Positions 35,175 to 44,809 are shown, counted from the first letter of the stretch. The stretch is DNA of 64,000 bases from Bacillus sp. FJAT-27916 (GCF_001183965.1 NZ_LFZV01000001.1:3003253-3067252); one strand, 5' to 3'. Notes: a model not told the origin generated them from the letters alone. A program made the numbers and translations.

Positions 35175-35628
35175 CTTCCAGCTCCCTCTCTCGTTTTATT
35201 ACCCAGCCATATATAAGATTACGTTTAAAAAGGGATTTGATTGATTTGACAGCATCAGTAAAGAAACAAATCGTTAATAAGCCTATAATCATAACAATAG
35301 TTGATAACGAATCATTTGATGTAAAGATGCCGACAAAAACCAAAATCATTCCTAAATAAAAACCTGGATCACCAAATTGTTCAATTGATACCTCTTCCTT
35401 AATACTAATCTGATCTTGCAGCTTTTTATCATTTCTTATCAAATCATCAACGGTCACCCCGAATAGATCACTTATCCTAATTAGATTTTGAATATCAGGA
35501 TACCCTCTACCGCTTTCCCATTTATACACAGCCTGACGAGACATATTCAATTCCTTGGCTAATTCATCTTGAGACCATTTTCTTTCCTCTCTCAGAGTCT
35601 TTAATTTACTTCCAAAATCATTATCCAT
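35113..35628 (-). CDS. XRE-family regulator with C-terminal membrane segments
   Basis: A 171-residue protein. Residues 1-60 are a Cro/C1-type helix-turn-helix (GSKLKTLREERKWSQDELAKEL split here, NMSRQAVYKWESGRGYP), followed by a linker and two hydrophobic segments (residues ~88-125). The C-terminal ~30 residues overlap the start of the nucleotidyltransferase gene by 62 nt in another frame. ATG at 35628 follows GGAGG at 8 nt. It could be a membrane-bound sensor controlling the neighbouring resistance-like gene (inference from overlap). Confidence 0.85.
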   Translation of the reverse strand: MDNDFGSKLKTLREERKWSQDELAKELNMSRQAVYKWESGRGYPDIQNLIRISDLFGVTVDDLIRNDKKLQDQISIKEEVSIEQFGDPGFYLGMILVFVGIFTSNDSLSTIVMIIGLLTICFFTDAVKSIKSLFKRNLIYGWVIKRERELEDGVQLVFVSWGNKGLCLYFN

Positions 35629-35751
35629 ATCCGACACCTCCTAATAAAATCCTACAACAAAAATGGGGTATAATGGAATAAACTTATCGTTACAAACGTA
35701 AACAGCAGGTTTACATTCAATGCAGCCTCTAAAAAAATCTCCTCTTCCCTC

Positions 35752-35785
35752 ACATAAAAAAAGAGAGCTGATCATTCAGCTCTTG
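35752..35785 (-). terminator. Terminator of small membrane protein gene
   Basis: Minus-strand AGAGCTGA / TCAGCTCT hairpin followed by CTTTTTTT, downstream of the 125-residue protein gene. Confidence 0.88.
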
Positions 35786-35825
35786 ATAAGAGGAACTTGA
35801 ACTTTTAAATTTTCTTTTATACTTC

Positions 35826-36203
35826 CTAAGAAGCAATAGCTGTTATCCAAAAACAGAACGCTGTAAGGATAGCCAGAGGTGTCATAACTAACCTTTCCTT
35901 TCTGCTCTTAGAAAACCCATTCATCATTGCATTAAGCGTAAGATATGAGGCAAATAAAAAACAAAGGCCCCTGGTAATGCCAATCGAGAATAAAGAAGGA
36001 ATGATGTCAGCAGTCTGTAAGATAATGATGATCGCAAATAACTGAATCAGCACAGAACAGCCACAAGCCACTCTCAATCTAATCGGCATGACCGTGTATT
36101 TACCGCCCATTGCAAATTCTCCATATGGGAACCCGAAAGCCAGCAAAGTATATAAGCATGCAACCAGCAAAAATAAGCCGCCTCCAATGAAAGCGATAAT
36201 CAT
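35826..36203 (-). CDS. Uncharacterised membrane protein, 125 aa
   Basis: A protein with four predicted membrane segments (residues ~2-24, ~46-64, ~72-92, ~105-123) and short basic loops (KSRKERLVM). GGGGGAG precedes the ATG. No catalytic motif is visible and I do not recognise the family. Its terminator indicates a one-gene transcript. Confidence 0.72.
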   Translation of the reverse strand: MIIAFIGGGLFLLVACLYTLLAFGFPYGEFAMGGKYTVMPIRLRVACGCSVLIQLFAIIIILQTADIIPSLFSIGITRGLCFLFASYLTLNAMMNGFSKSRKERLVMTPLAILTAFCFWITAIAS

Positions 36204-36290
36204 CTAGTTCTCCCCCTGTAAAGCATCCTCATTTCAATTCTATTATCCTTCATTTTTGTTTATAACCTATATCTCCAACAAACTGAAGTT

Positions 36291-36425
36291 TTAGCTGCTT
36301 TTATTTTTAATCTCCTCCAATAGAGAAATCATTTTTTCATTCTGTTCAATGATGGTCTCATTTTGTCTTCTTAATTTCGTGAAATCAAAGAGATATACGA
36401 ATAAGATTATTACTATAAGAATCAT
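36291..36425 (-). CDS. Small membrane peptide with coiled-coil tail, 44 aa
   Basis: A short frame starting ATG (or the TTG directly before) with a G-rich site about 9-12 nt upstream. Residues 1-13 are hydrophobic (MILIVIILFVYLF), and residues 16-40 form an amphipathic helix with heptad-like Leu/Ile/Asn spacing (QNETIIEQNEKMISLLEEI). This single-segment plus coiled-coil layout is common among small Bacillaceae membrane proteins. No family recognised. It lies 7-8 nt from the stop of the candidate ORF at 36433-36555. Confidence 0.6.
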   Translation of the reverse strand: MILIVIILFVYLFDFTKLRRQNETIIEQNEKMISLLEEIKNKSS

Positions 36426-36432
36426 CAAAAGC

Positions 36433-36555
36433 CTAAGTCCCCCCCTTTTCTATTACGTGTATCTCAACCTTTATAGCACTCCTAATAACTAAGAATCCAA
36501 ACATTCCACAAATGAATACACCCAGTCCTAGCAGGTATTTTCCTAGTTGTTCAAT
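36433..36555 (-). pseudogene. Candidate small membrane ORF without a standard start
   Basis: A 40-codon frame begins with ATT after an in-frame TGA and encodes EQLGKYLLGLGVFICGMFGF then a polar tail (KVEIHVIEKGGT), a membrane segment pattern that looks protein-like. An AGGAGG about 28 nt upstream is in the wrong register for the ATT. It may be a decayed or frameshifted small gene, or may use a rare start. It runs into the 44-residue peptide gene with a gap of a few bases. Confidence 0.35.
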
Positions 36556-36660
36556 ACATCATATATACAGCGAAAGATTTCTATCCTCCTAGATACCTTT
36601 TTGTAATAGTTTACCATTTAATTCTTTCTGCTGGGTAACCTTCTTAATAAGAATAGGTGC

Positions 36661-36690
36661 AAAAAAAGACCATCCTGTTTGGATGGTCTC
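36661..36690 (-). terminator. opp operon terminator
   Basis: Minus-strand GAGACCATCC / GGATGGTC hairpin with loop AAACA, followed by TTTTTTT, after oppF. Confidence 0.93.
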
Positions 36691-36697
36691 ATCAAGC

Positions 36698-37639
36698 TTA
36701 TTTAACATACTTCTTCTTATATTCCTCGAATTCCTTTTTAGAGCATAACACATGGTGTCCTGGAGCAATTTCACGCATTTCAATCTCTTCATTTTCACCA
36801 TATTGATGGACCTCTGGATTGTACGCTTTTCTGCGGCGCGTTCTTTCGCTGTCAGGGTCCGGTAATGGAATGGCAGATAATAAGGATTGTGTATATGGAT
36901 GCATAGGATTCTTATATAAATCCTCACTGTCCGCAACCTCGACCAATTTTCCATAATACATAACACCAATACGGTCACTAATGTATTTAACCATGGATAA
37001 ATCATGGGCGATAAATAAATACGTTAATCCTTTTTCTTTTTGAAGATTCTTCAAAAGGTTAACGACCTGGGCTTGAATAGATACGTCAAGTGCAGAAATC
37101 GGTTCATCAGCAATGATGAACTCCGGCTCTACTGCCAGCGCTCTCGCAATCCCAATCCGTTGTCTTTGACCGCCGGAGAATTCATGCGGATAACGGTTCG
37201 CATGGTCACGGTTTAGACCTACTGTCTCCAATAGTTCATAAACACGGTTCATACGGTCCTCTTTTGATTTCGCCAGGCCGTGAATATCAATACCTTCCGC
37301 AATGATGTCAGCAACTGTCATACGCGGATTAAGTGAAGCATACGGGTCTTGGAAAATCATCTGCATGCCGCGGTTAAATTCTTTTAATTCCTTCCGGCTC
37401 TTCTTGCCATGAACTTCTTTTCCCTTAAAACGAACTTCACCTTCTGTTAAGTCATATAGACGGATAATGGAGCGGCCTGTTGTCGATTTCCCACAGCCAG
37501 ACTCTCCAACTAGCCCTAGTGTCTCCCCTTTATAAATATCAAAGGAGACACCGTCAATGGCTTTAACCATATTTGGCTTACCGACATTGAAATATTGCTT
37601 AATTCCTTTAACTTCAATGATTTTTTCTTTCGTAGCCAT
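36698..37639 (-). CDS. oppF: Oligopeptide ABC transporter ATP-binding protein OppF
   Basis: A 313-residue ATPase with Walker [10 protein letters not shown]-loop [10 protein letters not shown], signature [15 protein letters not shown], Walker B FIIADEPISALD and H-loop IAHDLS. The C-terminus HPYTQSLLSAIPLPDP leads into a long charged tail without the Cys cluster seen in many OppF-type proteins (one Cys remains in VLCSKKEF). It closes the opp operon, 1 nt after oppD. B. subtilis uses Opp to import PhrA, PhrC and other peptides. Confidence 0.95.
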   Translation of the reverse strand: MATKEKIIEVKGIKQYFNVGKPNMVKAIDGVSFDIYKGETLGLVGESGCGKSTTGRSIIRLYDLTEGEVRFKGKEVHGKKSRKELKEFNRGMQMIFQDPYASLNPRMTVADIIAEGIDIHGLAKSKEDRMNRVYELLETVGLNRDHANRYPHEFSGGQRQRIGIARALAVEPEFIIADEPISALDVSIQAQVVNLLKNLQKEKGLTYLFIAHDLSMVKYISDRIGVMYYGKLVEVADSEDLYKNPMHPYTQSLLSAIPLPDPDSERTRRRKAYNPEVHQYGENEEIEMREIAPGHHVLCSKKEFEEYKKKYVK

Positions 37640-37640
37640 A

Positions 37641-38708
37641 TTAGTTAATCCCTCCCACTTCTACAGGTTTATCAAAATTGGAGGCCATATGGCGAATTCG
37701 TGCTTGTACAGCTTCCGGAGGCGTAACTTTCGGTGCATCCGGATGAAGAAGCCAGGACTTCACAAAATGAGTCTCAGAAATTTGATAGTATGGAGGCTCC
37801 TTCTCAAAATCAATTTCCAGTGCATATTCATTACGCGGTGCAAATGGGCAGCCTTTAGGTGGATTGATTAAATCCGGAGGCGTTCCCGGAATCGCGATTA
37901 ATTCTGTATCTCCATCATTATCAAGGCTTGGCATGGAGGATAATAATCCCCATGTGTATGGATGACGCGGATCATAGAATACCTCGTCAACTGTTCCTGT
38001 CTCAACAATTTGACCGCCATACATAACAGCCACACGATCAGCTACGTTGGCTACTACACCCAAGTCATGCGTAATAAAGATGATGGATGTATCAATTTTA
38101 TTTTGCAAATCCTTCATCAATTCAAGAATTTGTGCTTGGATGGTTACATCGAGAGCAGTAGTCGGCTCATCGGCAATAAGAACCTTAGGATTACAAGACA
38201 GAGCAATCGCAACGACTACACGCTGTCTCATACCACCTGAGAATTGATGCGGATATTGGTTCATCCGAATCTCAGGCTGCGCAATCCCAACAAGTCTTAG
38301 AAGCTCGATTGCCCGCTCACGAGCAGCTGCCTTACTGAAGTTTTGGTGCTTGATTAAGCCCTCCATGATTTGTTTGCCGACTTTCATCGTCGGGTTCAAG
38401 GAAGTCATCGGATCCTGGAAAATCATAGAGATTTCCTTGCCGCGTACCTTTTGCATTTCTTTCTCGCTTAATTTCGCAATATCACGGTCTCCAAAGAGGA
38501 TATGGCCTTCTTTAATAAATCCTGCTGGTTCAGGTAACAATCTCATTAACGCTTTCGTCGTAACAGATTTACCGGAACCGGATTCTCCGACAATCGCTAA
38601 TGTTTCGCCTTTAAAAAGGTCGAAACTGACACCGCGGACAGCTTTTACTTCCCCACCATAGGTATTGAAGGAGACATGCAAATCTTTTACTTCTAGTAAT
38701 TTATCCAT
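37641..38708 (-). CDS. oppD: Oligopeptide ABC transporter ATP-binding protein OppD
   Basis: A 355-residue ATPase: Walker A GESGSGKS, Q-loop QDPMTSLNPT, signature FSGGMRQRVVVAIAL, Walker B VLIADEPTTALD, H-loop THDLG. The C-terminus has HPYTWGLLSSMPSL and GCPFAPRNEYA; the usual CPFAPRC cysteine pattern is altered (Asn in place of Cys). It pairs with OppF on the inner face of the permease. GGAGGAG lies upstream. B. subtilis OppD is of similar length. Confidence 0.95.
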   Translation of the reverse strand: MDKLLEVKDLHVSFNTYGGEVKAVRGVSFDLFKGETLAIVGESGSGKSVTTKALMRLLPEPAGFIKEGHILFGDRDIAKLSEKEMQKVRGKEISMIFQDPMTSLNPTMKVGKQIMEGLIKHQNFSKAAARERAIELLRLVGIAQPEIRMNQYPHQFSGGMRQRVVVAIALSCNPKVLIADEPTTALDVTIQAQILELMKDLQNKIDTSIIFITHDLGVVANVADRVAVMYGGQIVETGTVDEVFYDPRHPYTWGLLSSMPSLDNDGDTELIAIPGTPPDLINPPKGCPFAPRNEYALEIDFEKEPPYYQISETHFVKSWLLHPDAPKVTPPEAVQARIRHMASNFDKPVEVGGIN

Positions 38709-38727
38709 TTTTTATTCTCCTCCGCTA

Positions 38728-39756
38728 CTATTTTCTCATTTTTGGATCTAGCGCATCGCGCATTCCATCAGCTAATAAGTTAAAGCTCAAAATCAAGATA
38801 CTGATTGTAAGAGCTGGAATAATCAATAAATATGGGAATGAACGTAAGTATCTGAACCCTTCATTCACCAGGGAGCCCAATGAAGCTTCCGGAGCAGCAA
38901 TCCCTAAACCGATAAAGCTTAAGAATGCTTCTGTGAAAATGGCCCCTGGAATAGTGAACATCGATGTAACAATGATTGGGCCTAATGTATTAGGTAATAA
39001 ATGTTTAAAGATAAGACTTGAATTTGTAGCTCCTAATGTTTTAGACGCGAGCACATATTCTTGATCACGAAGCTTCAAGAACTGCCCGCGGACCATTCGA
39101 GCCATACCTATCCACCCCGTAACAACCATGGCAAGCGTGATGGACAGTACCCCTGGCTTATCGAATATCAAAATCATCAAAATAACGACAATTAAATATG
39201 GAATCCCTACAAGCACCTCTATAATCCTCTGCATGAACGCATCAATTCTTCCGCCAAAGAAACCGGATACGCCGCCATAGGTAACTCCTATGAAGAATTC
39301 GATGACAGCTGCTAAGACGGCAATGTATAAGGAAATTCTCGCTCCATACCAGATCCTTGTCCATTGGTCACGTCCTAAATCATCTGTACCAAACCAGTGG
39401 TATGTGTCTTCATACCCTTTAGCCTCATACACATTGTTCCCATTTTTATCCGTTCCGTCAAACGGAAGCCAAGATATATTTTCAAGACCTTGAACTCTTG
39501 GCGGAAATTTTGATTTCCCTAAATCCTGTTCCTTAAAAGTGTATCCGGATACCATCGGTCCAAAAATCGCCAGAAGGACAAAGATGATAATCACTATTAA
39601 TCCAGCAACGGCACCTTTGTTTTTGAACAATCTATGTCTCGCATCCTGCCAAAATGTTAAGCTTTTTCTTTCAATCTTTTCAGCATCATTACCTTTTGGA
39701 CCAACAACCTGGAATAATTCAGGAGAGAGATTTTCATTTTGTATGTTTTTTTCCAT
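38728..39756 (-). CDS. oppC: Oligopeptide ABC transporter permease OppC
   Basis: A 342-residue permease: a ~35-residue cytoplasmic N-terminus, six membrane segments, a large loop after the first (YTFKEQDLGKSKFPPRVQGL with YEAKGYEDTYHWFGTDDLGRD split here) as in OppC, and the EAA loop KTLGATNSSLIFKHLLPN. The ATG shares one base with the oppB stop (TAATG), so translation is coupled. It forms the channel with OppB. Confidence 0.95.
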   Translation of the reverse strand: MEKNIQNENLSPELFQVVGPKGNDAEKIERKSLTFWQDARHRLFKNKGAVAGLIVIIIFVLLAIFGPMVSGYTFKEQDLGKSKFPPRVQGLENISWLPFDGTDKNGNNVYEAKGYEDTYHWFGTDDLGRDQWTRIWYGARISLYIAVLAAVIEFFIGVTYGGVSGFFGGRIDAFMQRIIEVLVGIPYLIVVILMILIFDKPGVLSITLAMVVTGWIGMARMVRGQFLKLRDQEYVLASKTLGATNSSLIFKHLLPNTLGPIIVTSMFTIPGAIFTEAFLSFIGLGIAAPEASLGSLVNEGFRYLRSFPYLLIIPALTISILILSFNLLADGMRDALDPKMRK

Positions 39757-40685
39757 TATTTCTTCCCTCCTGCTAAACGAATACGAGGATCAACAACACC
39801 GTAAAGGATGTCTACCACAAATATGACTAAGATAAATAGCACACTGTAGAAAATGGTTGTACCCATAATCGTTGTATAGTCATTCTGATTAATGGAGCTA
39901 ACAAACTGGTACCCAAGACCAGGAATAGCAAAGATTTGCTCGATAATTAATGTTCCTGTCATGATATTGACTGCCATCGGTCCAAGAATCGTAATGATTG
40001 GAATTAAGGCGTTACGAATTCCGTGCTTGATAACAACACTTGTACCGGACAGCCCTTTTGCTTTTGCTAGTGTAATATAATCGGATCCCATTACTTCAAG
40101 CATCTCAGAACGCATGAATCGGGCAATGGAAGCAATTACACCAGCGGATAATGCGAGTGTAGGCAGTATTGTATACTCAAAGCCTTCCCAGAAAGCAACA
40201 GGGAATACCTCCCACTTAACAGCCAAGAAGTACTGCAGGAAAGCAGCAAAAACGAATGATGGAATCGAAGCCCCTAGAACCGCAATGACAGTTGCACTGA
40301 AATCAACCCATGTATTATGCCGAAGAGCGGCAAATATTCCTAAAATAAGCCCCATAATTGTCCCAAACAGTAAGGCCTGGAAACCGAGGTGAGCAGAAGC
40401 TCCAATACGTGTCGCAATCAATTCTGTAACTGGGCGATTATCATACTGGAAGGATGTCCCTAAATCACCTTTAAGCAAATCTCCCATATAGTTAACATAT
40501 TGCACAGGTACCGGGTCATTTAACCCATACTTCTCGTAAATAATCTCTTTTTGTTCTGCTGATAGCTTTTCTTGGTTCTTTAAGGGAGAACCAGGAAGCA
40601 TTTTCATTAAGAAAAAGGTAGCAGTGGTAATAACAAAAAGGGTAATGATCATATAGAGTAATCTTTGTAGTGTAAATCGCAGCAT
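39756..40685 (-). CDS. oppB: Oligopeptide ABC transporter permease OppB
   Basis: A 309-residue permease with the OppB start MLRFTLQRLLYMIITLF, TFFLMKMLPGSP, a 50-residue loop to QYVNYMGDLLKGDLGTSFQY, and the EAA loop (KAKGLSGTSVVIKHGIRNAL), ending DPRIRLAGGKK. GGGGGG lies upstream. A terminator and a large inverted repeat separate it from oppA, so oppBCDF are probably expressed at a lower level from the same start. Confidence 0.95.
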   Translation of the reverse strand: MLRFTLQRLLYMIITLFVITTATFFLMKMLPGSPLKNQEKLSAEQKEIIYEKYGLNDPVPVQYVNYMGDLLKGDLGTSFQYDNRPVTELIATRIGASAHLGFQALLFGTIMGLILGIFAALRHNTWVDFSATVIAVLGASIPSFVFAAFLQYFLAVKWEVFPVAFWEGFEYTILPTLALSAGVIASIARFMRSEMLEVMGSDYITLAKAKGLSGTSVVIKHGIRNALIPIITILGPMAVNIMTGTLIIEQIFAIPGLGYQFVSSINQNDYTTIMGTTIFYSVLFILVIFVVDILYGVVDPRIRLAGGKK

Positions 40686-40749
40686 AATTAGCCCCCCTTT
40701 TTTCTATCTAGCATCGTTAAATATACTAGTTGTCCTTTTATAAGTATTC

Positions 40750-40834
40750 TCTGTGGAATGGACTTATATGGCAATTTACAAGATTGTTCCAGCCATATAA
40801 GTAATCAATTAGATATTGCGACCCATTCCACAGA
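40750..40834. repeat. Nested inverted repeat between oppA and oppB
   Basis: Two perfect pairs of arms are nested: outer TCTGTGGAATGG (40750-40761) with CCATTCCACAGA (40823-40834), and inner ACTTATATGGC (40762-40772) with GCCATATAAGT (40792-40802). The inner loop is 19 nt; a 20-nt unpaired stretch (40803-40822) lies on one side only. As RNA this is a 23-bp stem with one large bulge. It could protect the oppA or oppBCDF mRNA end, form part of an attenuator, or be a small mobile-element relic. Confidence 0.85.
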
Positions 40835-40923
40835 AAATAGATAACGATATCAACAACCTATTTAACATAATGCAACACTCAAAAAATTTACAGTCAATTC
40901 TGAATACAATCCCATAACTAGGG

Positions 40924-40963
40924 AAAAGGAGAGTACAAGCCCTTTTTTGGCTTGCACTCTCCT
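40924..40963 (-). terminator. Terminator between oppA and oppB
   Basis: Minus-strand AGGAGAGTGCAAGCC / GGCTTGTACTCTCC with a short loop is followed by TTTTCCC. It would stop most transcripts after oppA and let some through to oppBCDF. Confidence 0.82.
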
Positions 40964-40982
40964 AGATAGGCTCACGAAGATT

Positions 40983-42632
40983 TTATTCCTCGATTGATAC
41001 CCACTTGTAGCTGTAGTCCCCACCGAATGAGTGAGTAAGTAATCCTTTAACTTTATCTTTCATCAAGTAAGCTCCACCACGTTGGTAAATTGGGGCAATA
41101 ACAGCTTCTTCTTCAATAAGAAGTTTCTCTGCGTCTGCCATAGCAGCATCACGTGCTTTTAAATCATCAAGAAGTGTAGTGCTAGCATCCTTGATTAATT
41201 TATCGTATTTAGCGTTGCTGAATTTACCGTGGTTATTTCCGTTGCCAGTTGTGAACATATCCAAGAATGTCATAGGGTCTTGATAGTCAGGGCCCCATCC
41301 AGAGAAGGAAATGTCGAAATCACCTTTTGCTTGAAGATCCAATTTATTTTGGAAAGGCTGTTGGCTGATTGTAAGCGTGAAGCCTTCAAGTACAGATTCC
41401 ATTTGCTCTTTCAGGTATTCACCTGTTTTCTTAGCAGCATCAGAATCATAATTTAACAATTCAAGCTCAATTTTATCTTTACCAAGTTCTTTTAAGCCTT
41501 CAGCCCAAAGCTTAGCAGCTTCATCTTTATTTGTTTTAAGCATATCTCCGTTTACGTCACGGAAATCTTTGCCGTCTTGAGTTGTGTAGAATTGTTTCGG
41601 CACGATATAGTAAGCAGCAACTGAACCATTATTCAAAATAGTATCAACATAAGATTCTTTATCAAATGCCATTGTTAAAGCCTTACGGATTTTTGTGTTT
41701 GCTAGAATTTCATTTTCTTGGTTGAATTCCAAGTAGAAAACAGAAGCATCTGGTTCAGTTAGGAACTCTTCGGAATCCTTAAAGTTATCAACATGTTCAG
41801 CGGATAGGCCTACACGATCGATTTTACCAGTTTCATATAGGTTAACTGCTGTGTTTGTATCTTTAACAATCTTGAAGTTTACTGTTTCAAGCTTTACAGT
41901 ATCTTTATCCCAATACTCTTTGTTCTTGGAAAGCTTAAAGCTTTCTTCATGTTTCCATTCAGATAGTGTGAAAGGACCATTATAGATTGTTGTATCTGCT
42001 TCTAAACCATATTTATCGCCTTGCTCTTCAACGAATTTTTGGTTTTGAGGCATGAATGTTCCAAAAGAAAGAAGTGATTTAAAATAAGGAACCGCATTTG
42101 CTAATTTAACTTCGAGTGTATTGTCATCAATAGCTTTAACACCTAGCTCAGAAGGTTTTTTCTTTCCTGAGTTAATTTCTTGGCCATTCTCAACTACATA
42201 CATCATGTATGCATATTGAGCACCAGTGTCAGGATTAACAGCCTTTTGCCAAGCATAAACGAAATCGTGAGCTGTGACAGGATCGCCGTTAGACCATTTA
42301 GCATCTTTTCTTAATTTGAAAGTGTACGTTTTGCCATCTTCGCTTACTTCTGGCTCACCCTCAGCTACACCGTCAGTAACCTCATCGTTCTCACCTAAAC
42401 GGTAAAGACCTTCCATAACGTTATTCATAACGTTGAAGGATACTGCGTCAGTTGCTAAAGTTGTATCCATAGATGGGATTTCAGACGATTCAACAACATT
42501 AAGTACTTGTTCTACTCCCTCTGTGCTCCCGCCGCCTTTGCTAGATGTACTGTCATCGCCAGAACATGCAGCCAAGAACGTGCTTAAAGCAAGAATCATC
42601 ACAAGGAATAATGACACTTTTTTTGCTTTCAT
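40983..42632 (-). CDS. oppA: Oligopeptide-binding lipoprotein OppA
   Basis: A 549-residue lipoprotein with a signal peptide and lipobox LAAC (Cys23), a Ser/Gly-rich linker, and an SBP family 5 domain: EIPSMDTTLATDAVSFNVM, KDAKWSNGDPVTAHDFVYAW, KIRKALTMAFDKESYV, GWGPDYQDPMTFLDMF. The last motif is the OppA-type peptide pocket. The start ATG follows GGAGGTC; a longer frame to 42710 lies in the leader. It captures oligopeptides for OppBCDF. Confidence 0.95.
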   Translation of the reverse strand: MKAKKVSLFLVMILALSTFLAACSGDDSTSSKGGGSTEGVEQVLNVVESSEIPSMDTTLATDAVSFNVMNNVMEGLYRLGENDEVTDGVAEGEPEVSEDGKTYTFKLRKDAKWSNGDPVTAHDFVYAWQKAVNPDTGAQYAYMMYVVENGQEINSGKKKPSELGVKAIDDNTLEVKLANAVPYFKSLLSFGTFMPQNQKFVEEQGDKYGLEADTTIYNGPFTLSEWKHEESFKLSKNKEYWDKDTVKLETVNFKIVKDTNTAVNLYETGKIDRVGLSAEHVDNFKDSEEFLTEPDASVFYLEFNQENEILANTKIRKALTMAFDKESYVDTILNNGSVAAYYIVPKQFYTTQDGKDFRDVNGDMLKTNKDEAAKLWAEGLKELGKDKIELELLNYDSDAAKKTGEYLKEQMESVLEGFTLTISQQPFQNKLDLQAKGDFDISFSGWGPDYQDPMTFLDMFTTGNGNNHGKFSNAKYDKLIKDASTTLLDDLKARDAAMADAEKLLIEEEAVIAPIYQRGGAYLMKDKVKGLLTHSFGGDYSYKWVSIEE

Positions 42633-42996
42633 ACAGTTAATGACCTCCCTATTTTTTTCTCTTCTAATTTTCAGAAGATTTCGTAACCAATAATAAATGC
42701 TTTCTGACAATTTTGCAATCTTTTTTTACAATTCCGTTAAGTTACTGTGTCAGTAGAAAGTCAAACCTGCCGTCAAAAGCTTGTTTTACTTAGGTAACGC
42801 ATGAATAAACTAAAACAATCTTTTTATATTTTCAGAATATTCAAAACAGATACCTTGTAAATTAACTTTTAGAAAACATAGTAATATATTAAAATTTTAT
42901 TTAAAATCTTTCAACTCCTAATTTAAAAAATAAACTTTTAATTTCAAAAAAGGTATAATATTATTACAACAACGCTAAACAAAATGGAGGACAATC
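42633..42996. other. Divergent intergenic region oppA / DUF3899 gene
   Basis: About 360 bp of AT-rich DNA with the oppA promoter close to the gene. Beyond that I see no gene. Part of it may bind regulators such as CodY, but no motif is clear enough to claim. Confidence 0.45.
42690..42718 (-). promoter_or_regulatory. Candidate sigma-A promoter of oppA
   Basis: Minus-strand TTGCAA, 17-nt spacer, TATTAT; the -10 is 58 nt before the oppA ATG. Confidence 0.55.
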
Positions 42997-43374
42997 ATGA
43001 TATCTCCCAGCAGACAATATTTGATTCTAAATGCATCCGCTCTTCTTATTGCATTAGCCTACTCTCTCTTTCAACCGGAAATCCTTCTTCCTTTCATTAA
43101 TGCCTACTTTATGATTGGGCTCGTATACTTAAGTATCGGAGCGATGATGTTTGTTATCGGCCGCGGATTTTTCAGCATTTTCGCCCATAGCTATAAAAAG
43201 GTTATGAAGAGAAGTACAAAAAAAGAAGAATATATTTCCGAGCTTTCGGGCGATACTGAAGAAAAAGGGCCTGATATGAAGGTGCTCACCTCCTCTTGGA
43301 CCCGTCCGCTCATCTATTCCGGAGCCTTATCCTTTCTGATAACTTTTGCCTGTTCCTATATGATGATTAGGTAG
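42997..43374 (+). CDS. DUF3899-type membrane protein
   Basis: A 125-residue protein with two N-terminal membrane segments (residues ~8-26 and ~32-62), a basic then acidic cytoplasmic stretch (KKVMKRSTKKEEYISELSG), and a C-terminal segment (IYSGALSFLITFACSYMM). The pattern resembles DUF3899 proteins of Bacillaceae. GGAGG precedes the ATG. Function unknown. It lies upstream of the trpS T-box in the same direction but the T-box leader has its own regulation. Confidence 0.7.
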   Translation: MISPSRQYLILNASALLIALAYSLFQPEILLPFINAYFMIGLVYLSIGAMMFVIGRGFFSIFAHSYKKVMKRSTKKEEYISELSGDTEEKGPDMKVLTSSWTRPLIYSGALSFLITFACSYMMIR

Positions 43375-43424
43375 TTGCCAAAAACGGGATATTTGAGTAA
43401 AATATCATTACTTAAAGCTTACTA

Positions 43425-44716
<1,292 letters not shown>

Positions 44717-44721
44717 AACGC

Positions 44722-44772
44722 AAAAAAAGAGTGCAGATTACGCAAGCTTGCTTGCAGTCTGCACTCTTTTTC
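44722..44772. terminator. Bidirectional terminator trpS / yjbA
   Basis: AAAAAGAGTGCAGA / TCTGCACTCTTTTT with an inner TACGCAAGCTTGCTTGCAG, between convergent trpS and yjbA. Confidence 0.92.
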
Positions 44773-44809
44773 TATTCAGAAAAAACTATTTTCATAAGAA
44801 AAGGCCATC

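Noticed and set aside
28155..36690. Prophage or integrative element
   Set aside because: No integrase, terminase, capsid genes, tRNA attachment site or flanking direct repeats seen.
36589..37005. 138-residue open frame on the minus strand
   Set aside because: It lies in another frame of oppF and the opp terminator, with no ribosome binding site or protein-like features.
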